Positions 52,007 to 62,986 of a DNA stretch of 64,000 nt are shown here, piece after piece. The number at the start of each line of letters is the position of its first letter. Positions within the stretch are counted from its first letter, which is position 1. The stretch lies in NCBI RefSeq assembly GCF_000165485.1, contig NC_014623.1, positions 4,669,501-4,733,500 of the forward strand. Reading direction: 5' to 3'. A model generated the notes under the pieces. The model saw only the letters and a program-made list of their open reading frames with translations, made no database searches and was not told the DNA's origin. The DNA is from Stigmatella aurantiaca DW4/3-1 (GTDB taxonomy: Bacteria; Myxococcota; Myxococcia; Myxococcales; Myxococcaceae). The position numbers were made by a program, and so were the translations under genes.

Positions 52007-53947
52007 TCACCGACCGTGGAGGGGCTTCTGACGGGTGGGGCACTTTCCGCAGTGACGAGAGATGTGCAGCGTGTACATCACGCCCTGGAACTCGTTGCGT
52101 TCGAGGAACGCCTCCGGCGTCTTCATCAAGGCCTGGGCAAAGTCTTGCAGGATTTTCCAGGCGGCCGTGCCATCCCCCGCGAAAAGCGCGCCGTGGGCCG
52201 AATCCTCCCACTGGAGCGTGCTCATCCAATACTCCCAGCGGCCCTCTCCCGAGGCGAGGGGGAGGAGGACTTCCGTCATGCGCGCCTCCCGGAAGGCGGG
52301 GGTGAACACGGGCTTGTCCTGGTAGCGGTTCACCTCCAACGGCAGCTCGAACAGGAAGAGCGTCTGGGAGGAGAGCCCCATGCCCGGCTTCACGCTCACC
52401 CGCATGCGCGAGGGCTTGGCGTAGAGGTTTTCCAGCCGCGCCGAGTCCTTCAAGTGTTGGGTGATGACCTCCTCGTGCTCGCTGAGCATGGCGTCGATGC
52501 CCGCCTTGTCGCGCAGCACGTGTTGACGCGCCTCGGCATCGTAGTCGGAGAGGTCCGACAGGCACACATCGCACGGGGACTCCAGGCCGGAGACCTGGGC
52601 ACAGACCGTGCCCTGGGGCTTGGAGAGCTCCGCCCCCAGCGCGAACTCCACCTGTTCCACGCGGGCCTCCAGGGGATGACCCGTGCACCCATAGAGGCTG
52701 GTGACCGCGTCGATCTTCCACTCCTTGCGCGCCGAGGGGCCGCCCTTCGGGCCAGGCTCCTTCAGCCGCAGGGCCGCGGCGACCGCCAGCCGGTACCGTT
52801 CTTCCTGGAAGGCTTCGTCGATGAGCGCCGGCGCCACCTGGGAGAGCTCGCCGGGCTCCGCGAGCGCCACGGCGCGTTTGAGCAGCTCGAGCCGGGCGTC
52901 TCCTGGCTCCAGCGTCAGGGCCTTGGCCTGCTGCTCGGCGGCGCTCGGGCGCTTGGCCTGGAGCGAGGAGATGGGCAGGTAGCCCCGGCCCTGGCCGCGC
53001 TGCTGGGTGAAAGCGGCGGCGCGCTTGACCTTGCCGCTGCGGACCTCGGCGAAGTCTCCCAGGTCGACCGCCATCCAGGGCGTCTGCTGCGTCACGAGCT
53101 CCACGTGTGCCCAGGGCGGCTGGATGTCCAGCACCTCCACCGCCGCGTCCGCCGACAGCACGGTGATGATGCTGTCCCGGAGGTCCGCGCCTTCCCGGAG
53201 GTGGACCCGGGAGGGGATGACCCAGCCCTGGGTGCCCGGGCGGGGCGTTTCCGTGCCGCGCGCCTTCTCGTTGAACTCCAGCTCCGCCTGGAGCGAGGCC
53301 GGCTCCGTCCCGGCGCGCTCCAGCGCATCGACGAGTGCCCCTGTGCGTCCGGCGCCCTCGGTCAGTGCTCGCGCGGACCGGGCCCGCTGCATCGCCTGCG
53401 CGAAATCCCCTTGCTTCAACAGCGCGCGGGCGCCGGCCAGGAGGTTTTCCACCGTGGGCTTCTCCGCGCCGAGCCCGGATGCGTCCGCGAAGCCCAGCAA
53501 CGCGCCCTGGCGAATCACCCCCGTGTACCCGGCGGCGCCGGGGACCTGGGCCGCCAGCAGGTGGAGTTCATCCCCCAGCTTCAGCGTCTCGACGGTGCGC
53601 GCCGAGGGCTCCGGGGTGGAGTGGATGGGAAGCTCCTCGAGCCACACGAAGCGGGCTTCACCCTGGAGCGGAAAGGGGGCGAGCCCCTCGAGTTTCGTCC
53701 AGCGCTCCCCCTGCGGGGTCTCCACGCGGCGCCACGCGGCATCCTCCCAGGGGCGGGAGGGCTGGAGCTTCACCCGGGTGCCCAGGGGCAGCTTGCCGGC
53801 CACGGGAGCCTCGTCGCGGGGCGCTTCCCGGAGCGCCAGCGCCTCTTGGATGACGACCATCTCCTGGGCGTCCCCGCAGGCGGTGACCAGCAACAGCACC
53901 AGCAGCATCCCCGCCGTGAGCCGGGCGGCACGATTCCAAGCGCGCAT
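52007..53947 (-). CDS. Lipoprotein with SH3-like repeats
   Basis: A 646-residue protein with lipobox LLLVTAC, two SH3b-like regions (ALALREAPRDEAPVAGKLPL; WVIPSRVHLREGADLRDS), a helical middle, and a C-terminal part with C-x2-C pairs (CDVCLSD; CGKCPTRQ). No enzyme motif is seen. It is a probable myxobacterial cell-envelope protein of unknown function. Confidence 0.65.
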   Translation of the reverse strand: MRAWNRAARLTAGMLLVLLLVTACGDAQEMVVIQEALALREAPRDEAPVAGKLPLGTRVKLQPSRPWEDAAWRRVETPQGERWTKLEGLAPFPLQGEARFVWLEELPIHSTPEPSARTVETLKLGDELHLLAAQVPGAAGYTGVIRQGALLGFADASGLGAEKPTVENLLAGARALLKQGDFAQAMQRARSARALTEGAGRTGALVDALERAGTEPASLQAELEFNEKARGTETPRPGTQGWVIPSRVHLREGADLRDSIITVLSADAAVEVLDIQPPWAHVELVTQQTPWMAVDLGDFAEVRSGKVKRAAAFTQQRGQGRGYLPISSLQAKRPSAAEQQAKALTLEPGDARLELLKRAVALAEPGELSQVAPALIDEAFQEERYRLAVAAALRLKEPGPKGGPSARKEWKIDAVTSLYGCTGHPLEARVEQVEFALGAELSKPQGTVCAQVSGLESPCDVCLSDLSDYDAEARQHVLRDKAGIDAMLSEHEEVITQHLKDSARLENLYAKPSRMRVSVKPGMGLSSQTLFLFELPLEVNRYQDKPVFTPAFREARMTEVLLPLASGEGRWEYWMSTLQWEDSAHGALFAGDGTAAWKILQDFAQALMKTPEAFLERNEFQGVMYTLHISRHCGKCPTRQKPLHGR

Positions 53948-53981
53948 TGCGCCCCAGGAAACCCCAAGACAGGGCCAGGCG

Positions 53982-54503
53982 CTACTTGCGGCGTGCCCCG
54001 GCCAGTTCTCCGCGCAGCCGCGCGTGCAGGGTCTCGGTCAGCAGGAACCAGAACTGCACGTGGCCGAAGCTCAGGATGTCGCCATCGCGCAGCGTCACCT
54101 CCCGGTCCATGATGAGCGTTCCGTTGAGGAAGGTGCCGTTGCGCGAGCCCATGTCCTTCACCGTGCACCGGCGCTCGGACTGGCTCCAGTGCAGCCGCGC
54201 GTGCTGCTTGGACACCGAGCCATCCTCCAACACCAGATCATTGCCGGTGATGCGGCCGATCGTCAGCGCGTCGGTGGCCTCCAGCGGGGGCAGCAGGGCG
54301 ACGATGAGCTCGTCGAACTCGAACAGGAGCGAGACGATGCCCTGTTCGATCACCTTGGGATCCGCCACCCGGGTGGTGTTCGCCCCCGCCGTGGGGTCCT
54401 CGCTGGGCGGGCGCTGAATGAGCGCGAAGGGGCCCAGCTGACGGCGGAAGCCTTCCAACGGAAGGGAGGTGCCGAGTGCTCGCAATTCCTTGACCGAGAT
54501 CAT
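53982..54503 (-). CDS. FHA-domain protein
   Basis: A 173-residue protein starting MISVKELRALG. An N-terminal ~90-residue region precedes an FHA domain with IGRITGNDLVLEDGSVSKQH (phosphothreonine-binding G-R and S-x-x-H) and VKDMGSRNGTFLNG. It is paralogous to the adjacent gene, from which it is separated by 7 nt. FHA proteins read Thr phosphorylation by Ser/Thr kinases. Confidence 0.88.
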   Translation of the reverse strand: MISVKELRALGTSLPLEGFRRQLGPFALIQRPPSEDPTAGANTTRVADPKVIEQGIVSLLFEFDELIVALLPPLEATDALTIGRITGNDLVLEDGSVSKQHARLHWSQSERRCTVKDMGSRNGTFLNGTLIMDREVTLRDGDILSFGHVQFWFLLTETLHARLRGELAGARRK

Positions 54504-54510
54504 GTTTGCC

Positions 54511-55038
54511 TCAAGCGTAGTGAGCCGTTTGCAGCATCGACAGGAGACTGAGCGTCTCCAGAAAACAGAATTCCGTATCTCCAAAGCTCAGCATGTCCCC
54601 GTCGCTCACGAGGGCATTGGCATCCCGGATGTACTCGGCGTTGATCAGCGTGCCGTTGCGAGAGCCCATGTCCGTGAGCATGCACCGGTGCGCCAGCGCA
54701 TCCCAGCGCAACACCGCGTGGCGTTTGGAGACGGAGGGGTCATCCACGACCAGGTCATTGTCCGGCAAGCGGCCGATGTGCAGCTCGTCGCTGCCCTGGA
54801 TGGGGGGAAGGGTGGCCACCCCGAGGTCATCCAGGTGCTGGAGCAGCTCCGCCATGAGCATCTTGGCGGAGGCCGGCGAGCGCGCCACCCGCGTGCGGTG
54901 GGCCCCCAGCCGCAGCGCCAGCCGCTCCATGACGGGGTCTGGCGGACGCCTCACGAGCACGAAGGGCCCCACCTGCCGCAGGAAGTCCTCCTTCTGGAGA
55001 TTGCCCGCAAGGGCGCGGACTTCGCGAACCAGAAGCAT
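54511..55038 (-). CDS. FHA-domain protein, paralogue of neighbour
   Basis: A 175-residue protein with the same layout as the next gene: LVREVRALAGNLQKEDFLRQ at the N-terminus, then IGRLPDNDLVVDDPSVSKRH and LTDMGSRNGTLINAEYI. The pair probably arose by tandem duplication and is likely one operon, divergent from greA. Confidence 0.88.
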   Translation of the reverse strand: MLLVREVRALAGNLQKEDFLRQVGPFVLVRRPPDPVMERLALRLGAHRTRVARSPASAKMLMAELLQHLDDLGVATLPPIQGSDELHIGRLPDNDLVVDDPSVSKRHAVLRWDALAHRCMLTDMGSRNGTLINAEYIRDANALVSDGDMLSFGDTEFCFLETLSLLSMLQTAHYA

Positions 55039-55237
55039 GAAGCCAGCCTAGTGGGTTGGTTGCCCGCCGAACACCCAGACGCTTCTCTGGGAGGGCCGGC
55101 AGCTTTCGTTTGCCCGATAGTCAAACCTCTCCTACATTCGGGGCAGCTTCGCGGTCGCCGCTCTCCGGCCATCCCCCTGAAGGGGGTGCGCTGGCAGGCG
55201 GCCATTTTTATTTTTTGCCCTGGAAGGAGCAGTGTCG

Positions 55238-55747
55238 ATGAGCGGCAACATCCCGATGACCCCCTCCGGTCTGCGGAAGCTCAAGGAGGAGCTCAAGCAG
55301 CTCCAGACCGTCGAGCGCGGGAAGATCTCTCGGGAGATCGAGGTCGCCCGGGCCCATGGCGATCTGCGCGAGAACGCGGAATACCACGCCGCCAAGGAGA
55401 AGCAGGGGCACATCGAAGGCCGCATCCTGGACCTCAATGACTGGATTGCCCGCGCCGAGGTCATCGACACCAGCAAGCTCAAGGGGGACAAGGTCGTCTT
55501 CGGGGCCACGGTGGTGCTGCTCGATTCCGAGACCGACAAGACGGTCACCTACCGCATCGTGGGAGAGCTGGAGGCCGACATCAAGAAGCGCTGGCTGGCC
55601 GTCACCTCTCCGGTGGCCCGGGCGCTGATTGGCAAAGGGGTGGGCGATGTCGCCCTGGTGCGCAGCCCCGGGGGCGAGCGGGAGTATGAGGTGCAGGAGA
55701 TCCGCTTCGAGGATCCGGGGGACGACGAGTCCGCGCCTTCGCCCTGA
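55238..55747 (+). CDS. greA: Transcription elongation factor GreA
   Basis: A 169-residue protein with the N-terminal coiled coil carrying the acidic tip (ARAHGDLRENAEYHAAKE) and a C-terminal FKBP-like domain (VTSPVARALIGKGVGDVALV). It stimulates cleavage of backtracked RNA in RNA polymerase. ATG 55238 lies 8 nt after AAGGAG; a GTG two codons earlier is too close to the RBS. Confidence 0.92.
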   Translation: MSGNIPMTPSGLRKLKEELKQLQTVERGKISREIEVARAHGDLRENAEYHAAKEKQGHIEGRILDLNDWIARAEVIDTSKLKGDKVVFGATVVLLDSETDKTVTYRIVGELEADIKKRWLAVTSPVARALIGKGVGDVALVRSPGGEREYEVQEIRFEDPGDDESAPSP

Positions 55748-55769
55748 CGCCGCGTGGCCGGGGCAGCAA

Positions 55770-55801
55770 CCGGGGGAGTGGGCACGTGCTCGCTCCCCCG
55801 G
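55770..55801 (+). terminator. greA terminator hairpin
   Basis: CCGGGGGAG (55770-55778) and CTCCCCCGG (55793-55801) are perfect complements around a 14-nt loop, 22 nt after the greA stop, with a short T-containing tail. Confidence 0.75.
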
Positions 55802-55810
55802 CTTCATTCT

Positions 55811-58507
55811 GTGCGGGACGTCATCCCTGCTCCTTACGATGAGCGCTCGGACTCGCGCGTGAGCCATCCTCTCTCCAGCCTCGTCGGCCCCCTGCGGTAC
55901 GCCTGTCAGCGGGACTTCGCCCAGCTCTCCACCGTGAGGGACTTGCGCGGTCTGCTGGAGCGGGCGCTCGCGGGCGCCTCGGGCGTGGATGCCCAGGCCC
56001 TGTCCGTGCTGCGCGCCGCGCTGCCCCACGTGGATGCGCCCCTGATCGAGCGCCGCAAGGCCGCGCTGCGGCGCATCGTGTCCGCGCTCCAGCTCAGTGG
56101 TCTGGTGCTTCCGCCCGAGCTGGCCCGGGTGGCCCAGGAGGGTGCGCCGTCCGCGGGTCCTCCTCCGCCTGCGCGGGAGGCACCCGCGCACGAAGGGGTG
56201 CCCCGATGGAAGGCGGCGGAGCCAGCCCCCCTGCTCTCCCGGGGGACAGCCCCTGTGCCGCCCGCGCCGCGGCCCGCCGCGAAGCCGCCGCCCGCGTCGG
56301 CCCCGAAGCCCGCGGAGCCGAAGAAGCCCGCCGCCGCGAAGAAGCGCAAGCGCGCCGCCGGGGCCGAGGAGTCGCGCGCCGAGGCGAAGCTGCTCTCCAT
56401 CGCCCCTCGCTCGGGGCCCTTGTCCACGCCGCTCAAGACGCTGGGCAAGCGGCTCGGGCCGCGCCTGCTGGGCGCGCTCGACAAGAAGGGGCTGCGGCGC
56501 GTGGGCGACATCCTCTTCCTGCTGCCGCGCTGCTACGAGGACCGGCGGAAGCTGAAGACCATTGCCGAGCTGGAGCCCGGTGGGCGGGGCGTCACCGTGG
56601 GCCTCGTGAAGACGGCGGACTACGTGTCGGGCCGCAATGGCAAGCGCTACTTCAAGGCCGTGGTCGCCGACCGGTCGGGCAGCATCGCCGCCACGTACTT
56701 CCACGCGGGGCCGTGGCTCAAGAACCGCTTCACCGTGGGCAAGCGGCTCGTGCTCTCCGGGGAGGTGCGCGCCTCTCTGTCCGGCCGGGAGATGGCCCAC
56801 CCGGAGATCGAGCCCGCGGAGGATCTGGAGTCCTCCTCTGTCCACTTCAACCGCATCGTCCCCATCTATCCCGGCTTCGAGCGGGGCGATCAGCGCTCCT
56901 TCCGCGAGGTGGCCTCCCGGGTCAGTGAGAATTACGCCCAGCACATCGAGGAGCCGCTGCCCGAGGCGCTGCGCAAGCGGCTCGGGTTGGTGGCGTTGCC
57001 CGAGGCGCTGCGCAGCATCCACTTTCCTCCGGACACCGCGCACCTGGAGGCGCTCGATGCGCACCAGAGCCCCTCGCACCGGAGGCTCGCCTTCGATGAG
57101 CTGTTCTTCCTTCAGCTCGGCATGGGCCTCAAGCGCCAGAATGTGAAGACGGAGCAGGGCATCGCCTTCAACGTCTCCCCGGAGCGGGTGGACCGGGCCC
57201 GGGGCGCGCTGCCCTTTGCCCTCACCGGGGCCCAGGCGCGCGTCGTGGAGGAGCTGGCCCAGGACATGGCCCGGCCCGAGCCCATGAACCGGCTCGTCCA
57301 GGGCGATGTCGGCTCCGGCAAGACGGCCGTGGCCGTGGTGGCGTCGCTGCTCGCGCTCCAGGATGGCTACCAGGTGGCCGTGATGGCCCCCACGGAGATC
57401 CTCGCCGAGCAGCACGAGCGCAGCTTCCGCAAGCTCCTGGAGCCGCTGGGTTTCCGCGTGGGGCTGGTCAGCGCCGCCGGGACGGCGAAGCACAAGCGCG
57501 AGGTGCGCGAGGCCCTGGCCCAGGGGGAGATTCACCTGGCCGTGGGCACCCATGCCCTCATTCAGGGGGGCGTGGCCTTCGAGCGGCTGGGGCTCGCCGT
57601 CATCGACGAGCAGCACCGCTTTGGCGTGCTCCAGCGCCATACGCTGATGAGCAAGGGCCCCACGCCGGACGTGCTGGTGATGACCGCCACGCCCATTCCG
57701 CGCACGCTGGCGATGACGCTCTACGGCGACCTGGACGTGTCCATCATCGACGAGCTGCCCCCGGGCCGCACCCCCGTGGCCACCCGCGTCTTCAACGAGC
57801 AGCAGCGCGCCCGCGTCTACGAGTCCGTGGGGGCGGAGATCGCCAAGGGACACCAGGCCTATATCGTCTACCCGCTGGTGGAGGAGTCCGAGAAGCTCGA
57901 CCTGGAGGACGCCACGCGCGGAGCGGAGAAGCTTCAGCAGGTGTTTCCGCAGGCCCGGGTCGGGCTGCTCCACGGGCGGATGAAGGCCGAGGAGAAGGAC
58001 GCCGTGATGGAGGCGTTCCGCGAGCAGCGCATCCACATCCTCGTGTGCACCACCGTGGTGGAGGTGGGCGTGGACGTGCCCAACGCCTCCGTGATGGTCG
58101 TCGAGGCCGCCGAGCGCTTCGGGCTCTCGCAACTCCACCAGCTTCGCGGCCGGGTGGGGCGCGGCGCGGCCATCAGCTTCTGCTACCTGGTGGCCAGTCT
58201 GGCCCGCTCGTGGGAGTCCTCCGAGCGCCTCGCCGTGATGGAGCAGAGCAGCGATGGTTTCATCATCGCGGAGAAGGATCTGGAGATCCGGGGGCCCGGG
58301 GAGTTCCTCGGCACGCGCCAGAGTGGCCTTCCGGAGCTGGCGGTGGCGAACCTGGCCCGGGATGGGGATCTGCTTTCCCTGGCGCAGGCCGAGGCCCGGA
58401 GGATTCTCGAGCGCGATGCCCACCTCCAGGCCCCCGAACACCAGGGGCTCGTGAAGGCTCTGGAAGAACGCTGGGAGGGCCGCCTGGCATTGGCCCGGGT
58501 AGGTTAG
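55811..58507 (+). CDS. recG: ATP-dependent DNA helicase RecG
   Basis: Just under 900 residues: an atypical N-terminal extension (~200 residues with an Ala/Pro/Lys-rich linker), an OB-fold wedge domain, then SF2 motifs RLVQGDVGSGKTAVAVV (Walker A), VIDEQHRFG (DEQH box), MTATPIPRTLAMTLYGDLD, VEVGVDVPNASVMV and QLRGRVGRG. It remodels stalled forks. The start is uncertain: GTG 55811 lies just after the greA terminator, and GTG 55859 is an alternative; neither has a clear RBS. Confidence 0.93.
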   Translation: MRDVIPAPYDERSDSRVSHPLSSLVGPLRYACQRDFAQLSTVRDLRGLLERALAGASGVDAQALSVLRAALPHVDAPLIERRKAALRRIVSALQLSGLVLPPELARVAQEGAPSAGPPPPAREAPAHEGVPRWKAAEPAPLLSRGTAPVPPAPRPAAKPPPASAPKPAEPKKPAAAKKRKRAAGAEESRAEAKLLSIAPRSGPLSTPLKTLGKRLGPRLLGALDKKGLRRVGDILFLLPRCYEDRRKLKTIAELEPGGRGVTVGLVKTADYVSGRNGKRYFKAVVADRSGSIAATYFHAGPWLKNRFTVGKRLVLSGEVRASLSGREMAHPEIEPAEDLESSSVHFNRIVPIYPGFERGDQRSFREVASRVSENYAQHIEEPLPEALRKRLGLVALPEALRSIHFPPDTAHLEALDAHQSPSHRRLAFDELFFLQLGMGLKRQNVKTEQGIAFNVSPERVDRARGALPFALTGAQARVVEELAQDMARPEPMNRLVQGDVGSGKTAVAVVASLLALQDGYQVAVMAPTEILAEQHERSFRKLLEPLGFRVGLVSAAGTAKHKREVREALAQGEIHLAVGTHALIQGGVAFERLGLAVIDEQHRFGVLQRHTLMSKGPTPDVLVMTATPIPRTLAMTLYGDLDVSIIDELPPGRTPVATRVFNEQQRARVYESVGAEIAKGHQAYIVYPLVEESEKLDLEDATRGAEKLQQVFPQARVGLLHGRMKAEEKDAVMEAFREQRIHILVCTTVVEVGVDVPNASVMVVEAAERFGLSQLHQLRGRVGRGAAISFCYLVASLARSWESSERLAVMEQSSDGFIIAEKDLEIRGPGEFLGTRQSGLPELAVANLARDGDLLSLAQAEARRILERDAHLQAPEHQGLVKALEERWEGRLALARVG

Positions 58508-58586
58508 AGGGGGAGAAAGTCATACCTCCCGCTCCGGAGGGCATGCGTATCCTTATATAGGGGGGAAAACCCGGGAGGAGGCAGCC

Positions 58587-59222
58587 ATGGCGGACCACAT
58601 GCTGGCGGAAGCTTTGGCCAAGAAAGGAATCCGGGATGCCCGTGTGCTGGCGGCCATCGCGCACCTGGATCGCTCCGCGTTCATTCCTGAGCCCAGCCGA
58701 GGGGCCGCGACCCGGGACGTCCCGCTGGAGATCGGCCATGGGCAGACGATCAGCCAGCCGTACATCGTGGCGTTGATGTCCCAGGCGCTCGGCCTGCAAG
58801 GGAGCGAGCGGGTGCTGGAGATCGGCACGGGCTCGGGCTACCAGACGGCGGTTCTCGCCCAGCTGTGCCGGGAGGTCTACTCGGTCGAGATCGTCCCCGC
58901 GCTTGCTCGCTCAGCGAGCACGCTGTTGAAGGAGCTGGGGTTCCAGAACGTCTTCTTGCGCGAGGTGGATGGGGCGCAGGGATGGCCCGAGGCGGCCCCG
59001 TTCGATGTCATCATCGGCACGGCGGCCCCGGAGGCCGTGCCGCCCCGGCTTTTGGCCCAGCTTAAACTGGGTGGTGTCATGGTCATGCCCATTGGGCCCC
59101 AGGGCGGCGCGCAGGAGTTGCTGCGCATCACGCGCTCCGCGGAAGGGGCGTTGCCTCGGGTCGAGCACCTGTTGCCCGTGCGGTTCGTGCCGATGACGGG
59201 TGAGGCCCAATCACCGGGATAG
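58587..59222 (+). CDS. pcm: Protein-L-isoaspartate O-methyltransferase
   Basis: A 211-residue protein: RSAFIPEP, LEIGHGQTISQPYIVALM, VLEIGTGSGYQTAVLAQL (SAM motif), VYSVEIVPALA and FDVIIGTAAPEAVP. It repairs isoaspartyl residues in aged proteins. GGGAGGAGG precedes the ATG. Confidence 0.95.
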   Translation: MADHMLAEALAKKGIRDARVLAAIAHLDRSAFIPEPSRGAATRDVPLEIGHGQTISQPYIVALMSQALGLQGSERVLEIGTGSGYQTAVLAQLCREVYSVEIVPALARSASTLLKELGFQNVFLREVDGAQGWPEAAPFDVIIGTAAPEAVPPRLLAQLKLGGVMVMPIGPQGGAQELLRITRSAEGALPRVEHLLPVRFVPMTGEAQSPG

Positions 59223-59271
59223 CAGGGCGCAGCGTTGCTCCCGGGGCGCGCGGCCCGCTAACCTTCCGATC

Positions 59272-59837
59272 ATGATCATCTGCCCGATGTGCGAGCACTC
59301 CCAGGCGCAGGGGAGCGAGTGCGAGAACTGTGGCAAGAAGCTCCAGCAGGCGCCGCAAGCCGCCGCCGTGGCGGTGGCAACGCTGCCCGAGCTGGAGCAG
59401 ACCCAGCACACGGGGGGCCGGGCCGCGGTGCCGTCCGAGTTGTTGCCCGAGCTGGACTTCACGCGGCAGAAGGCGGGGCCGGATCTTCCCGCGCAAGTGC
59501 TTCCGGAGATGGAGACGACCCGCGCGGCGCCGGTCGCCCCGGTCAACATCGAGGTGGTGCAGGATCTGGACACGGGCCGGGCCGCCTCGGATGGCGTGCG
59601 CACCGCGGCGCCCACCGGGGCCGTCGTCTGCCGGTACTGCCGCAACGTCCAGGCGGAGGGCCTGGTGTGTGAGCGCTGCGGCATGCGGCTGCCCCGGGCG
59701 CGCGTGGCCCCGGGCGCGGAGGCCCGGAAAGGAGGCTCCGAGGAAGAGCTGGCGTGGAAGCCCTGCCAGAAGTGCCGGACGCCCACGCGCCCTGGGAAGC
59801 TCTGCTCGGTGTGTGGCACGCGCGTGGTGGCCGACTC

Positions 59838-59841
<4 letters not shown>
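59272..59841 (+). CDS. Zinc-ribbon protein
   Basis: A 189-residue protein with three CxxC...CxxC ribbons: MIICPMCEHSQAQGSECENC, VVCRYCRNVQAEGLVCERCG and KPCQKCRTPTRPGKLCSVCG, joined by a Pro/Ala-rich linker with repeated LPELxxTR segments. Probably a regulatory or scaffolding protein. The stop overlaps the threonine synthase ATG. Confidence 0.7.
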
Positions 59842-61175
<1,334 letters not shown>

Positions 61176-61224
61176 GCGGGAGAGGCCCGGGGAAGCAAGC
61201 TCGACGCCGGGCGGGGGCTGCGCT

Positions 61225-61578
61225 ATGCCCCGCCTCGTGAACGCCGAAAACCAAGAGGAATTGCGGTCTCAGCTCGAGCGCCTCCAGGGAAGCCTGGCCG
61301 CCCGGCAGAGCATCCTCCACTTCGCCCATGCGGGCGTGGCCACCTTCGTGGCCTTCATCCTGGGGGGCGCGGCGGCCAAGCTCTTCTGGGACTCCCAGCG
61401 GTTGCCGGTGCTGGGTTTCACGGCCTCGGCAGTGGCCCTGGCGTTGCTGGGCTATGGGCTCTCGCACTACCTCAGGGGCCGCCGGGAGCTCTCCGGAGAG
61501 CTGAAGCGCTTCGGGGACATGCTGGAGCTGCGGCGCCGGCTGCGCCTGGACAATCCCACCCTGTTGCTTCCCCGGTGA
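61225..61578 (+). CDS. Small membrane protein
   Basis: A 117-residue protein with a short coiled-coil start and two hydrophobic helices (VATFVAFILGGAAAKLFW; VLGFTASAVALALLGYGL). Its stop overlaps the GTG start of tmk (GTGA), so the two are co-translated. Function unknown. Confidence 0.7.
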   Translation: MPRLVNAENQEELRSQLERLQGSLAARQSILHFAHAGVATFVAFILGGAAAKLFWDSQRLPVLGFTASAVALALLGYGLSHYLRGRRELSGELKRFGDMLELRRRLRLDNPTLLLPR

Positions 61579-62237
61579 GCGCCTTGCGCCGGAAGCCGGG
61601 CCGGGGGCGCTTCATCGTCTTGGAGGGGCTGGATGGGGCGGGCACCACCACGCAGGCCGAGCGCCTCGCCGCCGCCCTGCGGGCCGAGGGCCACGCGGTG
61701 CTCACCACCCGGGAGCCCTCGGATGGGCCCATCGGGACGATGATTCGACAGGCCCTCACGGGGCGGCTGGTGCTGCCCCAGGGGGCCGGGCCGCTGGCGC
61801 CGGAGACGCTGGCGCTGCTGTATGCCGCCGACCGGACGGACCACCTGAAGGCCAAGGTGCTCCCCGCGCTGGAGGCGGGGCACATCGTCCTGAGCGACCG
61901 GTACGTGCTGTCCTCGCTGGCCTATCAGGGGGCGGCGCTGGCCATGGCGTGGGTGGAGGCGGTGAACGGCCATGCGGTGTCGCCAGACCTGACTTTGTTC
62001 GTCCACGTGTCCCCGGCGGTGGCGGCCCGCAGGAGGGCCGCGCGGGGGGCGGCCAAGGAGCTGTTCGAGGAGGACACGCTCCAGCGGCGCATTGCCCGGC
62101 AATACGAGGAGGCCATCCGTCGGCGCGAGTCCCAGGAGACGATCGTCCGCATCGACGGGGAGCAAGCCGTGGAAGCGGTGACGGAAGCGGCGCTGGTGGA
62201 GATTCACTCCGTGCTTGGACGCAAGCGCGCGCGCTAG
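61575..62237 (+). CDS. tmk: Thymidylate kinase, P-loop Lys replaced by Thr
   Basis: A 220-residue TMK-family kinase: FIVLEGLDGAGTTTQAERLA, LTTREPSDGPIGTMIRQALT, VLSDRYVLSSLAYQGAAL and a LID-like RRRAARGAAKELFEED. The P-loop reads GLDGAGTTT where GxxxxGKT/S is usual; the codons GGC ACC ACC ACG confirm Thr at the Lys position. The start is GTG 61575. Confidence 0.88.
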   Translation: MSALRRKPGRGRFIVLEGLDGAGTTTQAERLAAALRAEGHAVLTTREPSDGPIGTMIRQALTGRLVLPQGAGPLAPETLALLYAADRTDHLKAKVLPALEAGHIVLSDRYVLSSLAYQGAALAMAWVEAVNGHAVSPDLTLFVHVSPAVAARRRAARGAAKELFEEDTLQRRIARQYEEAIRRRESQETIVRIDGEQAVEAVTEAALVEIHSVLGRKRAR

Positions 62238-62250
62238 ACTCGGCGCTCCC

Positions 62251-62982
62251 ATGGAGCGTACCGGCGCAGCGGCGGTCATCATCGGCAATGAGGTCCTCAC
62301 CGCGAAGGTGGTGGATGCCAACGGGCCTCTGCTCATCCGGCGGTTGAGGGAGCTGGGCATCCCCCTTCGTTCGGTGGAGATTGTCCCGGACGACGTGGAC
62401 ATCATCATCGAGTCCGTCGCCCGGGCGCGGGCGCGGGCCGCCTACGTCTTCACCAGCGGGGGCATCGGTCCCACGCACGACGACGTCACCGTGCGGGCCG
62501 TGGCGCTGGCGCTGGGGCGCCAGGTGGTGCGCTTGCCGGAGATGGTGGAGTTGGTGCGCAAGCGGTCCGAGAACCCCACGGCCGAGGCCATGCGGCTGGC
62601 GGATGCGCCCGAGGGGGCGGAGCTGCTGGCGCAGGAGGGAAGCTGGCTGCCGGTGCTCACCGTGGACAACATCTTCCTGCTGCCCGGGGTGCCCCAGCTC
62701 TTCAAGCTGCAACTGGAGACGGTGCTGGCCCGGCTGCGGGGCACGCCCGTCCACCTGTGCAACCTGTACCTGCGGCTGGGCGAGAGCGCCATCGCGGCCG
62801 TGCTGGACCGGGTGGCGCTCGACATGCCCCATGTGGCCATCGGCTCCTACCCGGTGTTCGATGCCTCGCTGGACTACCGGGTGAAGGTGACGATCGAGGC
62901 CCCCGAGGTATCGCCCGTGGAGCAGGCCGTGGCGCGCATCCGCGGCGGCCTGCCCGCGGATGCGATCATCCGCCAGGAGTAG
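62251..62982 (+). CDS. CinA-like molybdopterin-binding-domain protein
   Basis: A 243-residue protein matching the N-terminal MoCF/CinA domain: AAVIIGNEVLTAKVVDANGP, YVFTSGGIGPTHDDVTVRAV and FLLPGVPQLFKLQLETVL. The C-terminal amidase domain of full CinA is absent, as in stand-alone relatives. It follows tmk by 13 nt. Confidence 0.85.
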   Translation: MERTGAAAVIIGNEVLTAKVVDANGPLLIRRLRELGIPLRSVEIVPDDVDIIIESVARARARAAYVFTSGGIGPTHDDVTVRAVALALGRQVVRLPEMVELVRKRSENPTAEAMRLADAPEGAELLAQEGSWLPVLTVDNIFLLPGVPQLFKLQLETVLARLRGTPVHLCNLYLRLGESAIAAVLDRVALDMPHVAIGSYPVFDASLDYRVKVTIEAPEVSPVEQAVARIRGGLPADAIIRQE

Positions 62983-62986
62983 GCGG

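Noticed and set aside
52007-54503. Long plus-strand frames opposite the lipoprotein and FHA genes
   Set aside because: They are antisense shadows produced by high third-position GC; the minus-strand genes have signal peptides and domain motifs.
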